Origin: Symsagittifera roscoffensis
Lineage: Eukaryota; Xenacoelomorpha; Acoela; Convolutidae
Reading direction: 5' to 3'
DNA: 64,000 nucleotides
NCBI RefSeq assembly: GCF_963678635.1
Contig: NC_087064.1
Location: forward strand, 6,734,411-6,798,410
In this document: piece by piece, positions 1 through 11,500 of the stretch
Position numbering within the stretch: the first letter of the stretch is position 1
Layout: every line of letters begins with the position of its first letter
The notes under the pieces: model-generated
What the model was told of the DNA's origin: nothing
Databases searched by the model: none
Seen by the model: only the letters and a program-made list of their open reading frames with translations
Made by a program: the position numbers and the translations under genes

Positions 1-620
1 AACGTTGTTTTAACGTGGATGAAAAGTAATTATAAAAAGTAAATCTTGTCTGGATTTTTTTTGGCTCTGGAATTCTCGACTGAACTAACTTCAACCGATC
101 AAAACTTCGAAAGCATCGTGTTTCTGAAGGCGTATTGAAAGTCGAATTTTCAAAATTTATGTAATTACTATGTAGAATCGAAATCATCATCGAAATTTAT
201 AATTTTCGTCTAAAAACCTAAAAATTTTAATTTAAAGTGTTACGTTTTTTGACATTTTCAACTGGCGTTGTTATTTGCTCTAACAGTCTGTATGCGTCTT
301 TTATACTGATTTTTTTTTCAAAAAGATGTTATTTGAAGTTTTTAAAATTATATGTATCTTGTTTTTTGCTTTAACAGTTGGCATATGTTTTCATTTCGTT
401 TCATTTTATATTTTTCGTTTTATTTTTTCCAACGTGTATCAATAAATATTTAAGTGAATGTATTTGGAATTAAATTAGAAGCCTATAAAATTCAGTGAAA
501 TATTCGGACATCATTAAACAGTTTCCAAAGTTCACTGTGTCGAGAGAAACAGGCGAGAAAAAACTGAGTTACGAGACCAAACTGTGCACTGGATAGGCGC
601 ATAATTTTGTGTCTGTATGT
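1..620. other. AT-rich intergenic DNA, nothing recognised
   Basis: This stretch is AT-rich with homopolymer T runs. I see no convincing reading frame, splice pair, RNA gene or repeat family member in it. Confidence 0.5.
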
Positions 621-621
621 T

Positions 622-1160
622 CGTGGATTCCAGAGATCTCTTTTAACAAGTTCCAAAAAGTATTTGGATGCCACTTGCAAAAGTTTCGTGGATTCCGCGT
701 ACAAATAGCTGTAACAAAAATTTTGTCGGCTTAATTGTTTTGTTGTGAATTCCGCAACAAGTAAATATAGCTAGTTGTTCTGGATTCCGCAAAAGGTAAG
801 CGGAATCCACAAAATTTAAATGGAATCCGCAAACAAAATGCTGAATCCACTTAAAATTTGCAGATTCCACTTACAATTTGCGGAATCCACTTACAATTTG
901 CCGACTCCGCCTAAAAATGCGGATTCCGCAAAAGCTCAATGCAATTATGCACATGTCTTATTATCTGTTTGTGGATTCCACAAAATGTTCTGGATTCCGT
1001 AAATACAGTTGCGGATTCCGCTAATATAGGTGCGGATTCCGCAAATTTGCCTATTTTTGGAGCGATTTTGAGCGGTACAATGGTTTAAGCAATTGTTTGT
1101 GGAATCCAAAACAGCAAAAAGATCAAAGAAAAGTAGAAATGTTGCGAATTCCGCGACAAA
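622..1160. repeat. Dense cluster of GGATTCC/GGAATCC palindromic motifs
   Basis: About twenty copies of a short motif of the form (G/T)(C/G)GGATTCCGC or its inverse GCGGAATCCAC occur at irregular spacing of roughly 15-45 bases, in both orientations. Many copies are self-complementary (GCGGATTCCGC). The spacers are AT-rich and unrelated. It is not a regular tandem array. It could be a degenerate minisatellite or a clustered protein-binding site, and the sequence alone does not decide. Short frames running through it have no coding character. Confidence 0.6.
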
Positions 1161-2336
1161 TCTGATTTTGGCCGGTTGAGAAATCCGTTTACAATGCACA
1201 GAATGCACAGTTTGGCCTCGTAATGTGTTTGCTTTTCTGTCTAAGTACGAGCACGTGAAGTTATCTCATTTAGACAAAACTGGATCATTAGGTAATTTTT
1301 TTGTTCCGCTGAGAATTCAGAAAATTGAACTCGATCTAGTTTCGACTCGTTTTCCTTCTACAAGCATATTCGACTTTTCACACACGTGAAACGACAATTC
1401 TTAACAAGCGACAATTTGTAACAGGCATTAATTCGTAACAGGCGATAATTTGCAACAATAATTTAAGCGGTAAACACTAATTTATGCGCATCATTCCTCT
1501 CGTGTAGGATGTAAGCGCAGCGGAGCTAGCGTATTTTACTTGCCAATGCCTTTGTTACGAATTGTCGCCTGTTATGAATTTTCTCAGTACCCTTTTCCCA
1601 AGCATTATTCGACTTTCCCATGTTTTATCAAAAGTTGCTAAAACATAATTTGAAAAACTCGTTCAATTAGTTATTGATGTGCTGTTGAACTTTTTTGGGT
1701 GGAATATAAAAACTTGGTTTCGAGTTTTCGATTTCAGTTTATGGCTGCGTATGTGTCTCATTTCATGCCCCTACCTAAAACCTTGACAAGATCATTTTTT
1801 AAATTTTCCGAGGACTGTGATCTCTGAGGCTATATTAGATCATACTTACATAGGAACCTGATTTTCTTGCTTTTGTTTTCAATAGAAATTTCTGTGCTTG
1901 TTGAATGATTTAAGAAAAAGGCAAAAAACCTTCCAATTGAAATCCAATTTGTTATTTTAGTTTTTAAGGCAGTACTGATCTTTGTAAGGACCTAATTTGA
2001 CATTGATGTAATTAATTTAAACACTGATAGCTGATCATCATAATTATATCTCTAATAAGAGCCACGCCAACAAGCACATGACGTCCATCTGAGCGCGCGT
2101 GCAAATGAATTTGATGGTTTTGATGTGACTGGCTAATGAATGTGGTGACACATTAGCTTTAGAAACATTGCGAAACTCGCGAACAAATAGCTTCAAGATT
2201 TTCTTAACTTTCCAAACTGTTTTCTATTATATATGTAAGTGTCAGATATTCAAGCGAACTTCACAGTGAAGTTGAATGGGTGTTTTTCTTGGAGACTATG
2301 TTGAATTTTTGTGGGTTTATCGGAGGTTCCGAGTGT
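1161..2336. other. Intergenic DNA downstream of the tektin-like gene
   Basis: This holds the 3' flank of the minus-strand tektin-like gene. The only structured piece is a degenerate MITE at about 1398-1578, listed separately. No gene is seen. Confidence 0.5.
1398..1578. mobile_element. Degenerate copy of the 17-mer-ended MITE
   Basis: The left part has units such as CAATTTGTAACAGG and AATTCGTAACAGGCGA. The right part has the inverse TTACGAATTGTCGCCTGTTA. The core (TAAGCGG, CACTAATTTATGCGCAT, GTAAGCGCAG) matches, in inverted order, the core of the intact copy at 3949-4206. Ends and target duplication cannot be read here. Confidence 0.6.
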
Positions 2337-2519
2337 CTATTGTTCTCCGGGTACCCATCTGTGGTCGGCTTTCTTCTTTCGGAACCGGATGATTGTAGCA
2401 TCAATGTCGGCTGCTGCCTTTTTGTCCCTTTGATCTTCTTTAATCCGGATGTTGGACAGATGAAGAAGGGCCAAGTTTTTCTGGGTCTTCTCCAGTGAAT
2501 CTTCCAGCTGATTGTTGGC
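2337..2519 (-). CDS. tektl1: Tektin-like gene, exon 6 and stop (residues 445-504)
   Basis: The acceptor is TTGTTCAG, phase 0. It encodes ANNQLEDSLEKTQKNLALL, then a basic and acidic helix, ending WVPGEQ and a TAG at 2339-2337. The pattern of a short final coiled coil after the signature loop is as in tektins. Confidence 0.85.
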   Translation of the reverse strand, partial: ANNQLEDSLEKTQKNLALLHLSNIRIKEDQRDKKAAADIDATIIRFRKKKADHRWVPGEQ

Positions 2520-5500
2520 CTGAACAAAAATTCTAACATATTCTCATCAATCATCAAAGGGCAATCATGCAAACGTCATTATCATTTTTTTGGATTCTGA
2601 TAATCTTATTCTTATACCAACATGAGCTCAGTTTTCTACAAAAATCATCTATCTCAAAAAAAGCCAAGGCAACGCTCGTCTGTTATTTTTTCTGCTCCTT
2701 GTCCTTAGTTTTTTGAAATACCTCCATAAACAGACTGATTTGTTTTCAAATTGAAAAATTATAAATAATATATCCAATAAAAAACAAAAAACGCTCGCGG
2801 TGGTTTGTTTCTGCCAATTTTTCTGAACATTTATCTTTTTGGGTTTTATTTCAGTAGAAAGTGATCTTGGTTGATATTTCTACCATTCTTTTATAACGGT
2901 TACATAGCAGTAAGTAAACAATCGCATATTCATACTCGTCTGTAAGTAGACAAATACTAAATTAACCAATGAAATAGTCAAGAGACAAAGCAAACGTACA
3001 AAATCAATAATTTTCTAGTTCCCAAAATCAAATCTTTTACATCGTAAGCTGGAAATTATGCGATCGAATTTAATTGGGTAATTTTAGCCAATCTATTTCA
3101 ACTTAGACGGTCAGGCATTCCGATCAACCTTTCCAGCGGATAAAAATATTAGCCGAATTTTCCGAAAAGATGGAACTTTGTAAAATAATCAAACCAATTT
3201 TGAGTTACTTGTGAAACCTTGCTCAGACAAGAAAAACTTGGTAAAATGGCTCGACAAAACACACACAAATTCAATTTTTTTTATCATTTTGGCTAATAAT
3301 TTTATCTGCTTGAAATGGCAGAACTATTTCATTTGAAATGGCAGAAAATGTCGATGGAACTTGATTGGCTAATTAGCCAATCAAATTCAACCACATTGAT
3401 TTCAGTTCAAGAGATGTAGAAATAATGATTTTGGGCCGTTTAGTGCATAAGACCCGTAGTGGCTTACTTCCGCGTTATCTACTTACAGATCGCAATCCGT
3501 TTCAACCAATGACCGCCGGACCAAGGTAACATCCCCCCAAAGCCGCTTAGGGGTGAGGATGTTGAATTGGTTCTGAGTTCGAATTTTCGACCAATCAGAA
3601 TTCAGTTTCTTACATGCAAATCTTGGTAAAATTTAATTTAAATTGAACGCTGGCGTGGAGGGTCTTAGCTTGGCCTGAGTGAACTTGATCCTGATCGCCC
3701 GCTGTGACATAATTTTGACTTTCAAGCTAAAACTAATTCAAAGTGGTTCATTCAAGTTTTGCGTATGCAGTTTGTCGGCGGTTTATGACTTTTTTGGTTC
3801 TTTTTTTTTGGCAGATCGTTGTTGAATAAAAGGTGTTTCGAATTCGTTGGCTTCAAGTTATTCAAAAATGAACGTCTCTGAAAAATAGCTATCTTGGCAG
3901 CTGAAATGCAACTTTAAAAATTCGATTGCAATTTCAACCCTATTTAGCGGTAGGGTGACAATTCGTACCAGGCGACAATTCGTAACAAGCGATATTTCGT
4001 AACAATGCATTGGCAAGCAGAATACGCTTGCTCTGCTGTGCTTGCATCCGGCACGAGCGGAATAGTGCGCATAAATTAGTGTTTGCTGCTTAAATTTTTG
4101 TTTTTGAATTGTCGCTTGTTACGAATTGTCGCCTGTTACGAGTTGTCGCCTGTTACGAATTGTCGCCTGTTACGAATTGTCGCCTGTTACGAATTGTCGC
4201 ATCACGCTATTTAGCTGTCTCTAGGTCAGAAATTGAAGACGTTGTCCAATAAGGTTGTTTAAATTTAAAACCATATAGAGGTTGTTGATTGGTTACAAGT
4301 TTTAACTTGTAACCAATCAACAACCTCTACCTGGTTTTACATTTGTCATGAGAAATCCCACTCTCTATCCCCGGCTCTCTGTCAAGAAAACAGCCCCCCC
4401 CCCAAAAAAAAATGTTTTTCCAGCTTTGGTCTGCTCACCCTGATAAGGTCCCTGGCATCTGGCACGTTGGTGCCTGGATGTCTGTTGTAGACTTTGACCA
4501 TTGGTCTGTCCAGTCGCTCTCTGCTCTGTAGGTCCGAGTAGGCCACTGGGCCTAGATTGTAGCCCCTAGACACATCCGTCATCTCGTAGTGCCGCGTGTT
4601 CTTGTTGTACGCAGTCCTGTTCTCCGCCTCCCCCATACTCAAGTGTTGCTGAAATATTTGTTCTAATTAAATATTAAGCCAGAGTAGTTGGTCGTCATTT
4701 CGAAAAAAAATCAGCTTTCCTTTTTTTAAACTATTTTTGACGTGAAAGTGTTTAACACGAACAACTGATGATCGGGCAAGTATTGCTGAAACAAGCGTGG
4801 CAAGGATAAAGTTAATAATTTTTCAAACAAGAATAGGCGGTTGCCATTTTGGGAAAATAATTTCAGCTTTCTGATTTATTTTGCTATTTTTTGTGGTAAA
4901 AGTGTTAATCACGATTCAATGATAACCGGGATAAATAATTTGAAAATTAAAGTATTATCAGCTTTGCAGTGTATTATCCCTACATCCTAATCAAATCAGG
5001 GGCGGATTTAGGGGGGGCGGGGGTGGGTGGACGCTTTCCTCAGGGATTCGACCCCCTGCCGACCCAAAGGGTCCCCCTTTGATACTTTTTAAGAAATCGA
5101 TTTTTGGCCGACCGACCCTAAAGTTTTTCTGAAGGCGCCTTTGGCGCCAATATATACTAACTTTGAGGGGGAGCGCGCGCCAAAAAAAAGCGATTTTTTT
5201 TGTCAAAATTTTTCAAAAAGTGTCCAAAAACGGCTTTTCTGACTGTTTTTTCTGCGGCGCTGAAAATTTACCCCAAAATTGGGGAAAACAGTGCTTTCGG
5301 AGAGCTCGAAAAATCAATTTGGTCGACCTAAAAAAAGGTCAAAATTTTCGAAGACAAAGATTTTGAATATAATTATGTATGTCGAAATAACCCGCAGCTT
5401 ACAACATGCATGATCCTGCAAGGAAAAAAATTGTTTGCAAAATGTGATATTTTGATAAAATTATATACTCAAATATATATTATTTTATCTAAATGTATTA

Positions 5501-8500
5501 TCAAATTGACAAATACGAGACTGAATAGTGCATGGATGCTTACCATTAGGGTGATGGTCTCTGCTAGTCGCTGTGTGAGGGCATCATTGACACAGTTGTG
5601 CAGTCGCTTGGCCTCCCTGGCCGCCTCGTCCACCGCCTCCGCGATACTCAATCTCTGCTGCCTGCTCTTCTCAATCAGGTCACGTGACTCATCAATAGCC
5701 TCCGCAGCCTACGAGACAAAAATCAAATCCAGGTTTAAAAAAAATCAATGAAGCATGGGTGTGGCTAAGTCTCCGCCTCTCAATCGGAAGGTCGGATGTT
5801 TGAGACTCCAAATGATTCGTGCTCGTTGCTTGAGGGTCAGGTAACATTACATAGCCCAGAAACAGAACCCAAAATCTTGCATGTAATTTAAACCGAGGGC
5901 TCAACAGTGGTTCTCGATAAAGAACTCGTATGTTGTTGTTTCTTTCCCTTGAGAATAAATTGTGAATTTTAGTTACCTCAGGAGTGTAGGGTCCGAGGTT
6001 GCTCAGGGGAGGGGTGCTAGGTCTCTCCCCGTCCAGGGGTCTGAAGGTCCTCGCAGTGTACACTCCAGACTTCATCATAGCGCCTCTGTCTCCCCTTTCC
6101 GAAGCCAGAAGATCATCTCCAACGTTCGCTGTCTTGGCCAGAATTTCCTAAAAATTTTTCAAAAAAACTTTCAAATTTTTTTGTAGAAGTAAAATCGATT
6201 CTCTAGTTATGAATGATGGAATTGAATGATGAGTAAAATTGGTTGATCATAATAAAAAATCTCAATCCTAATAGCCAAAAAACGTTGGCTCGTGTTTGAA
6301 AACGGCTGAAAAAAAACTAATTTTTCTTTTTGGGAAGCCAAAATTATCTGTCATTTATGGATCAACCAGCAGAAATTAGGGCTCCAAACATGAAAAAAAC
6401 CAAGCAAGGGTGATTTTAAATTTGGTGAGGTATGAATGAATTGCTGGTTTGGTTGAAAGATGTCCCGAAATAGGAAACTGCTGCAAAGTTTCATGGATAT
6501 TAATCGATTATATTGATATGAAATGGATCAAGTTTTTACTAATTTTTGAACCTATAAGATCCCCTTTACCCATTTAAAATTAGTTTTTTATTGCGCAAAT
6601 AATTGATTGATTCTACCGAACCATATATAATTCATTTCATGGTCTAAATTAGCCAGGATATTTGATTATTTAGACACAATTTTAGGTTTAAAAAATCCAT
6701 TGTGATCGATTATGAACCATCAAACTCCAACTTCAGTTCGGGAAAATGAAATTATGCAAAAATAGACAGAAGTGAATTACTTACAAATGGCTTCTGCAAC
6801 ACATGGAAAAGACAACAGAAAGTTATTATTTATAAACTAGTTCTAAGGCAACTAAAAACGAACAAAAAATGAATTTAAGAACATAAAGATATAAATATAA
6901 TGAGAAACAATAAATGATGTTCAGCGAACCGATTGCGCGGGTAACATCACAGTTCTGGGAACTGTGATTGTTGCTGATTTTGATCTCTGTTCAGAAAAAA
7001 ATGAATTAATTTGACATCGAGGTTCAAATATGATAGTTGGGTCCCTGAAAACAGCTTGTACCAGGGGCGGATTTAGGGGGGGCGGGGGGGGACGCCCTCT
7101 CCCTCAGGGATTCGACCCCCTGCCGACCCAAAGGGTCCCCCCTTTGATACTTTTTCAAGAATCCATTTTTGGCCGACCGAGCCTAAAATTTTTCTAAAGG
7201 CGCCTTTGGCGCCAATATATACTAACTTTGAGGGGGAGCGCGCGCCCAAAAAAAACGCGATTTTTTTGTCAAAATTTTTCAAAAAGTGCCCAAAAACGGC
7301 TTTTTTGACTGTTTTTTCACAAATTTGCCTGCGGCGCAGAAAATTTAGCCAAAATAGGGGGAAAACAGTGCTTTGGGAGAGCTCGAAAAATCAATTTGGT
7401 CGACCTAAAAAAAAGGTCGTCAAATTTTTGGAAAATCCGCCCCCCCCCCTCGAGAAAATCCTAGATCCGCCCGTGGCTTGTACTAAAGATGGGTCCCTCG
7501 ATTTTTGAGAAATATTCAAAAACACGGTTAAACAATTACTCGCACTCTTTCGGAAAAATTTAAGCGCAAAAAAAGTTCATCATCAGGGGCCATCTAATTT
7601 TGAGGTACCCAACAATAATATCAGCAAAACCTGCAGTAGGTATCGAAAAGTATCAAGTATCAGAGAGCTGAAATAGTAAAAAAAAAAACTATTCTACAAT
7701 TTTATTATCACATTCAGAATGGCAAAAGTTGGGTAGCCTAAAAATGGCTCTTTTCCAGTTCCCCCCTTTCAAATTCAATTTTGAAAATTCTATTTAACGT
7801 TGTCACAATGCAATGAAATTTGGCGTGATGAACCAATCGACAATTGTGAACAGATTTGTTCTTCATACTTTACAGCGTAACTTCACGCATTTAGCCGTAA
7901 TAACACGTAAAACAAATATAAAACTCGTTATTTTGAAATGGGGGAACTGGAAAAGAGCCCTAAAAATATATTTGGTGTAGTGTTGAGCGTGAGTGTTACC
8001 GTAATTTTGCGGCTGTCCAGTTTGGGTGTCTTCATTCCGGTGGAAGATGTGGTGGTGTTAGGTCTGCTGCTATCCATGCCCAGTGCATTCTGCAACATGC
8101 CCCCTCCCCCCACAGAAGAGGGGGACATTAGTTGGCTCTTGAGCAGGTGGTCGTGTCGGATCGAGTTGCGAGAATGGCAGATCAGTTCCAGCACTTCACT
8201 TCTCTCGTCCAGCACTCTGGCTAGTCTCTTGCGCGATTGGTCCATCAACTGAAACACAATTGTGAAGTCCAATGCATTAAGCTAAGCACAAAATGGGGTC
8301 TTTTTAGCAATCCCCAAACCCTATGGCACCTAGAAGAGAATTGCCACCGCCTATAAAGAACTGATTCCACGGTTGAGCATACTTGAGTTATGTACCTGGT
8401 TACGAATCCCCTTTCCGCAATAGGGGTGGGGGATAGTTAAAAAAATATTTTTAACTATTGCCCACCCCTATTGCGGAAAGTGGATTCGTAACCAGGTACA

Positions 8501-11500
8501 TAATTCAAGTATGCTCAAATTGGGCAAATTGGGGAAAATAATCAGATAACGCTGGTGGCCGACAGAATTAGGCATTTTGAGGGATATGTCATCAAATTAT
8601 TAGTAATATGTTACATTTGGTTGCCTAAATTTGCTTTGAAAGTGATATTCATTAAGAAATTTTTAGCTTCAAAAAATTCAATTTTTGTTCAATATTGTAA
8701 AACTTAATCGCAATTTATCTTTTGATTCGTTTATCTTTTAGTTAGTTATCTGCTTTGTTAAAGCCTGAATTAACCGCCTTGAATTATATTGAAACTAAAA
8801 TCATCAGAAAATTTTGAAGGTTTTAGCAAAAATTAATTATTGTACTGATGTTTTTTTGTTAATTCATGGTCGCAATGCTTCATTTGATAGCTCATATTTC
8901 TCGGTTCATAAAATTTTGCGTTTTTTGCGCTCGCAACCCTGGATTTCAAAAAAATTTCACGATTCTTGGAGTTTTTGTAAAGATTTTTACCGATCTTCAA
9001 GATTCTTGACACAATCTTACCAAGTTTTCATGGTTTTCCTTCAAGATTTGTCAAAGATCGCTATGATTGCTGGGCCTGGGGATCCACAAAATTAAGCAGC
9101 ATATAAAATGGCTCTTTTCAATCATAGCCACGTCAGTCTAACAATGAAAAATATAAGCTTCACTACACTGTGATTTAAAGGGGGGGTTGCAAAAGGACTA
9201 TCAAGAGGCTGTAAACACTATAACCAAAAGAGAAGCATGTTGCTAGCAAGTAATAGTAATATTTTCTTATACCAATTTTAGGACAAGTCACCTTCCATTT
9301 AGTTTGTAAGTGGTTCATTGCCTAGTTCCGTATCCAGAGCTGTGTCAAGGAAAATATTTTAGAAATTGAGTTTCGTTGAAATGAGTTTTGCTGTTCATTT
9401 CAGCTTTCTATAGTTCGTAAATGAAGACTTTACTTTTTTGATACTTTTTTGTTCTCAGGCGAACTTACAGCACGGTAATCCCACTAATCCTGCAAAACTT
9501 TTATAACCTGTTTGATTATATTTCAATCTCTCAATTTGATTTGACTACAGATTTTTTTTCACTCATAAGTGCTAAATTCTTTCAAACAAATTTTAAATTC
9601 AGGCCCCACTTCCCGTGAGAAACGGCTGAAAACTCTTTTGACGGTGTTTCATGAGCAAAGAGGTATCAAAACGAAGACAAAAAGGTATCAATTGGCGGCG
9701 TGCTCTTACTGTTCTAAAATGAAATTTTAATTAAAAAACTACTTTGACTCTTGTTTTCAACAATTTAATCAAAACTATTATTAATATAACTTTAGTCAAA
9801 GCGCTTCCCTATGATTAAAAAAAATTTCGCATAAGAAATGAGAAAATTTTGAGCATTTTTTCTCTAGTAACACCACGCATAATAAACGACACAAGACTGA
9901 AAAAATCAAAACACTTCTGAAAGAAGTTCAAAGATGTTTGATTGTAGCTATTCAAAATTATCAAACAAAAAAAGTAGGTGGTCGAATCCCTGAAGAAAGG
10001 CGTCCGTCGCACCCCCTTCCCTTAAATCCGCCTGTATGTTGTACAGGAGTTATTGCCAATGTTTGGCTTCTGTTTTGACTTACGCAGAAAGTTGACAGAT
10101 GTTTTTTTCGAGTTTTTCATCTGAAAGCTTCGATTCTCAAAACTACTGTTTACGAGGAATTTTTTAAAGCAGTTGAAGCATATGGATAATTCGAGTTTTA
10201 CAAAATGATGAACTTTCACAACATTTTAATTTTACATTTTTATTTACATAAGTTTGATTTTTTTCTTGCACCAAATACCATTAGTTTTTTAGAATGATAC
10301 GAGGGCAGCATGTATTCTTATGCTTGTGTGTTCCAGTAAGAATAGGTGGTAAAAACTTTTATAACTTTAAAGCTCAAAATTTTTCTATGGCAACAATTTG
10401 TTTTTTGGGCTCGACAGGGATCAACCGAAATTTTGTCGCCTTAGTTGCTTCTCGGCCAATGTTTTTTCAATACTTTTTGAGACTGTTTGTGACTATCATC
10501 CAATACAAACATAAAAATTTGTAGGTATTTTTTTTCTGCTTTTTTGCAGCTATTTTTTGAACTTAATTTTTAGTTTCAAGTATTTTTTTGAACTTAATTT
10601 TTCAAAAACTACTTCCGTCATTTCCGGCTCTGCGTCACCTTTTGTAAATGATTTTTTTCCAAGTTATAATTTCAATATTTCAATTTGTTCAACTTAAATG
10701 TTCGGCGTGCATTATGAATTTTGAAATTATCATATAGATTGCATTAAGAATTATCTTTGCAGTTATCTGAAAGTCAAATTAAACTGAATATGCAAAATTA
10801 ATTATCAATTTCAGAAGAATGTTGTCTTTGGAAATGCTCCCAAGAGTAACTAATTTTAACTTAATTTGTGAAACGATTCTCACAAGTTTTTTTGACCCCT
10901 AAAAACAATTGATTTTTCACTATATATAGTTTCGTCAATTTCCTTGTTAGATTTATTAGTGTGCAAAAATCAAATTAGGAATTGTAAAATGATTAATCTA
11001 CATATCGCTAAAAGAGCGGATGTTTTTATTCAAATTTGTGTCATTTTTTAATTTTTTTGGCCTCCTTTTTTCTTGCCTTAAAACTAGCAAAGCACCCAAT
11101 AAGAAATGATTGTGCTAGAGTTGTTGGTATATGTCAAAGCACGCAGCCTTATAAGCAAAAAGAATTGATACAGTGTTGAAGAGCCTCTCAGTTTTGCAGC
11201 AGAAGAAAAATTGTGCAAAATATATATGCCGCAGTGCACTTCAAGTTGAACTGAATGTATTGGAAAAAGTTCAAACTTGAGAGGGCAAAACCAATCAAGT
11301 TCAATTTGAGTTTGTAATAAAAGAAAGTAAGATTTTTTCATATTTATGAATTTTTTAAAATAGTCATCAGCTCTTCCGCACTAACCCGCATAATTTATGT
11401 TGAAATTTTTTTTGCTACTATAAGGCTAAGAGGCTGACGTTACGAAGTAAAAGATGACAAAAAATTGTTCAGAATTTTGAATTTTTTTTTCTTGACCGCA

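Noticed and set aside
4382-4438. Extension of tektin-like exon 5 to a longer C-terminus
   Set aside because: A GTGAGC donor follows AGG directly and exon 6 continues the tektin pattern, so the extra residues are intronic.
7206-7508. Plus-strand frame of 100 codons
   Set aside because: It lies inside a hAT-like MITE. Similar frames appear in other copies and reflect the repeat, not a gene.
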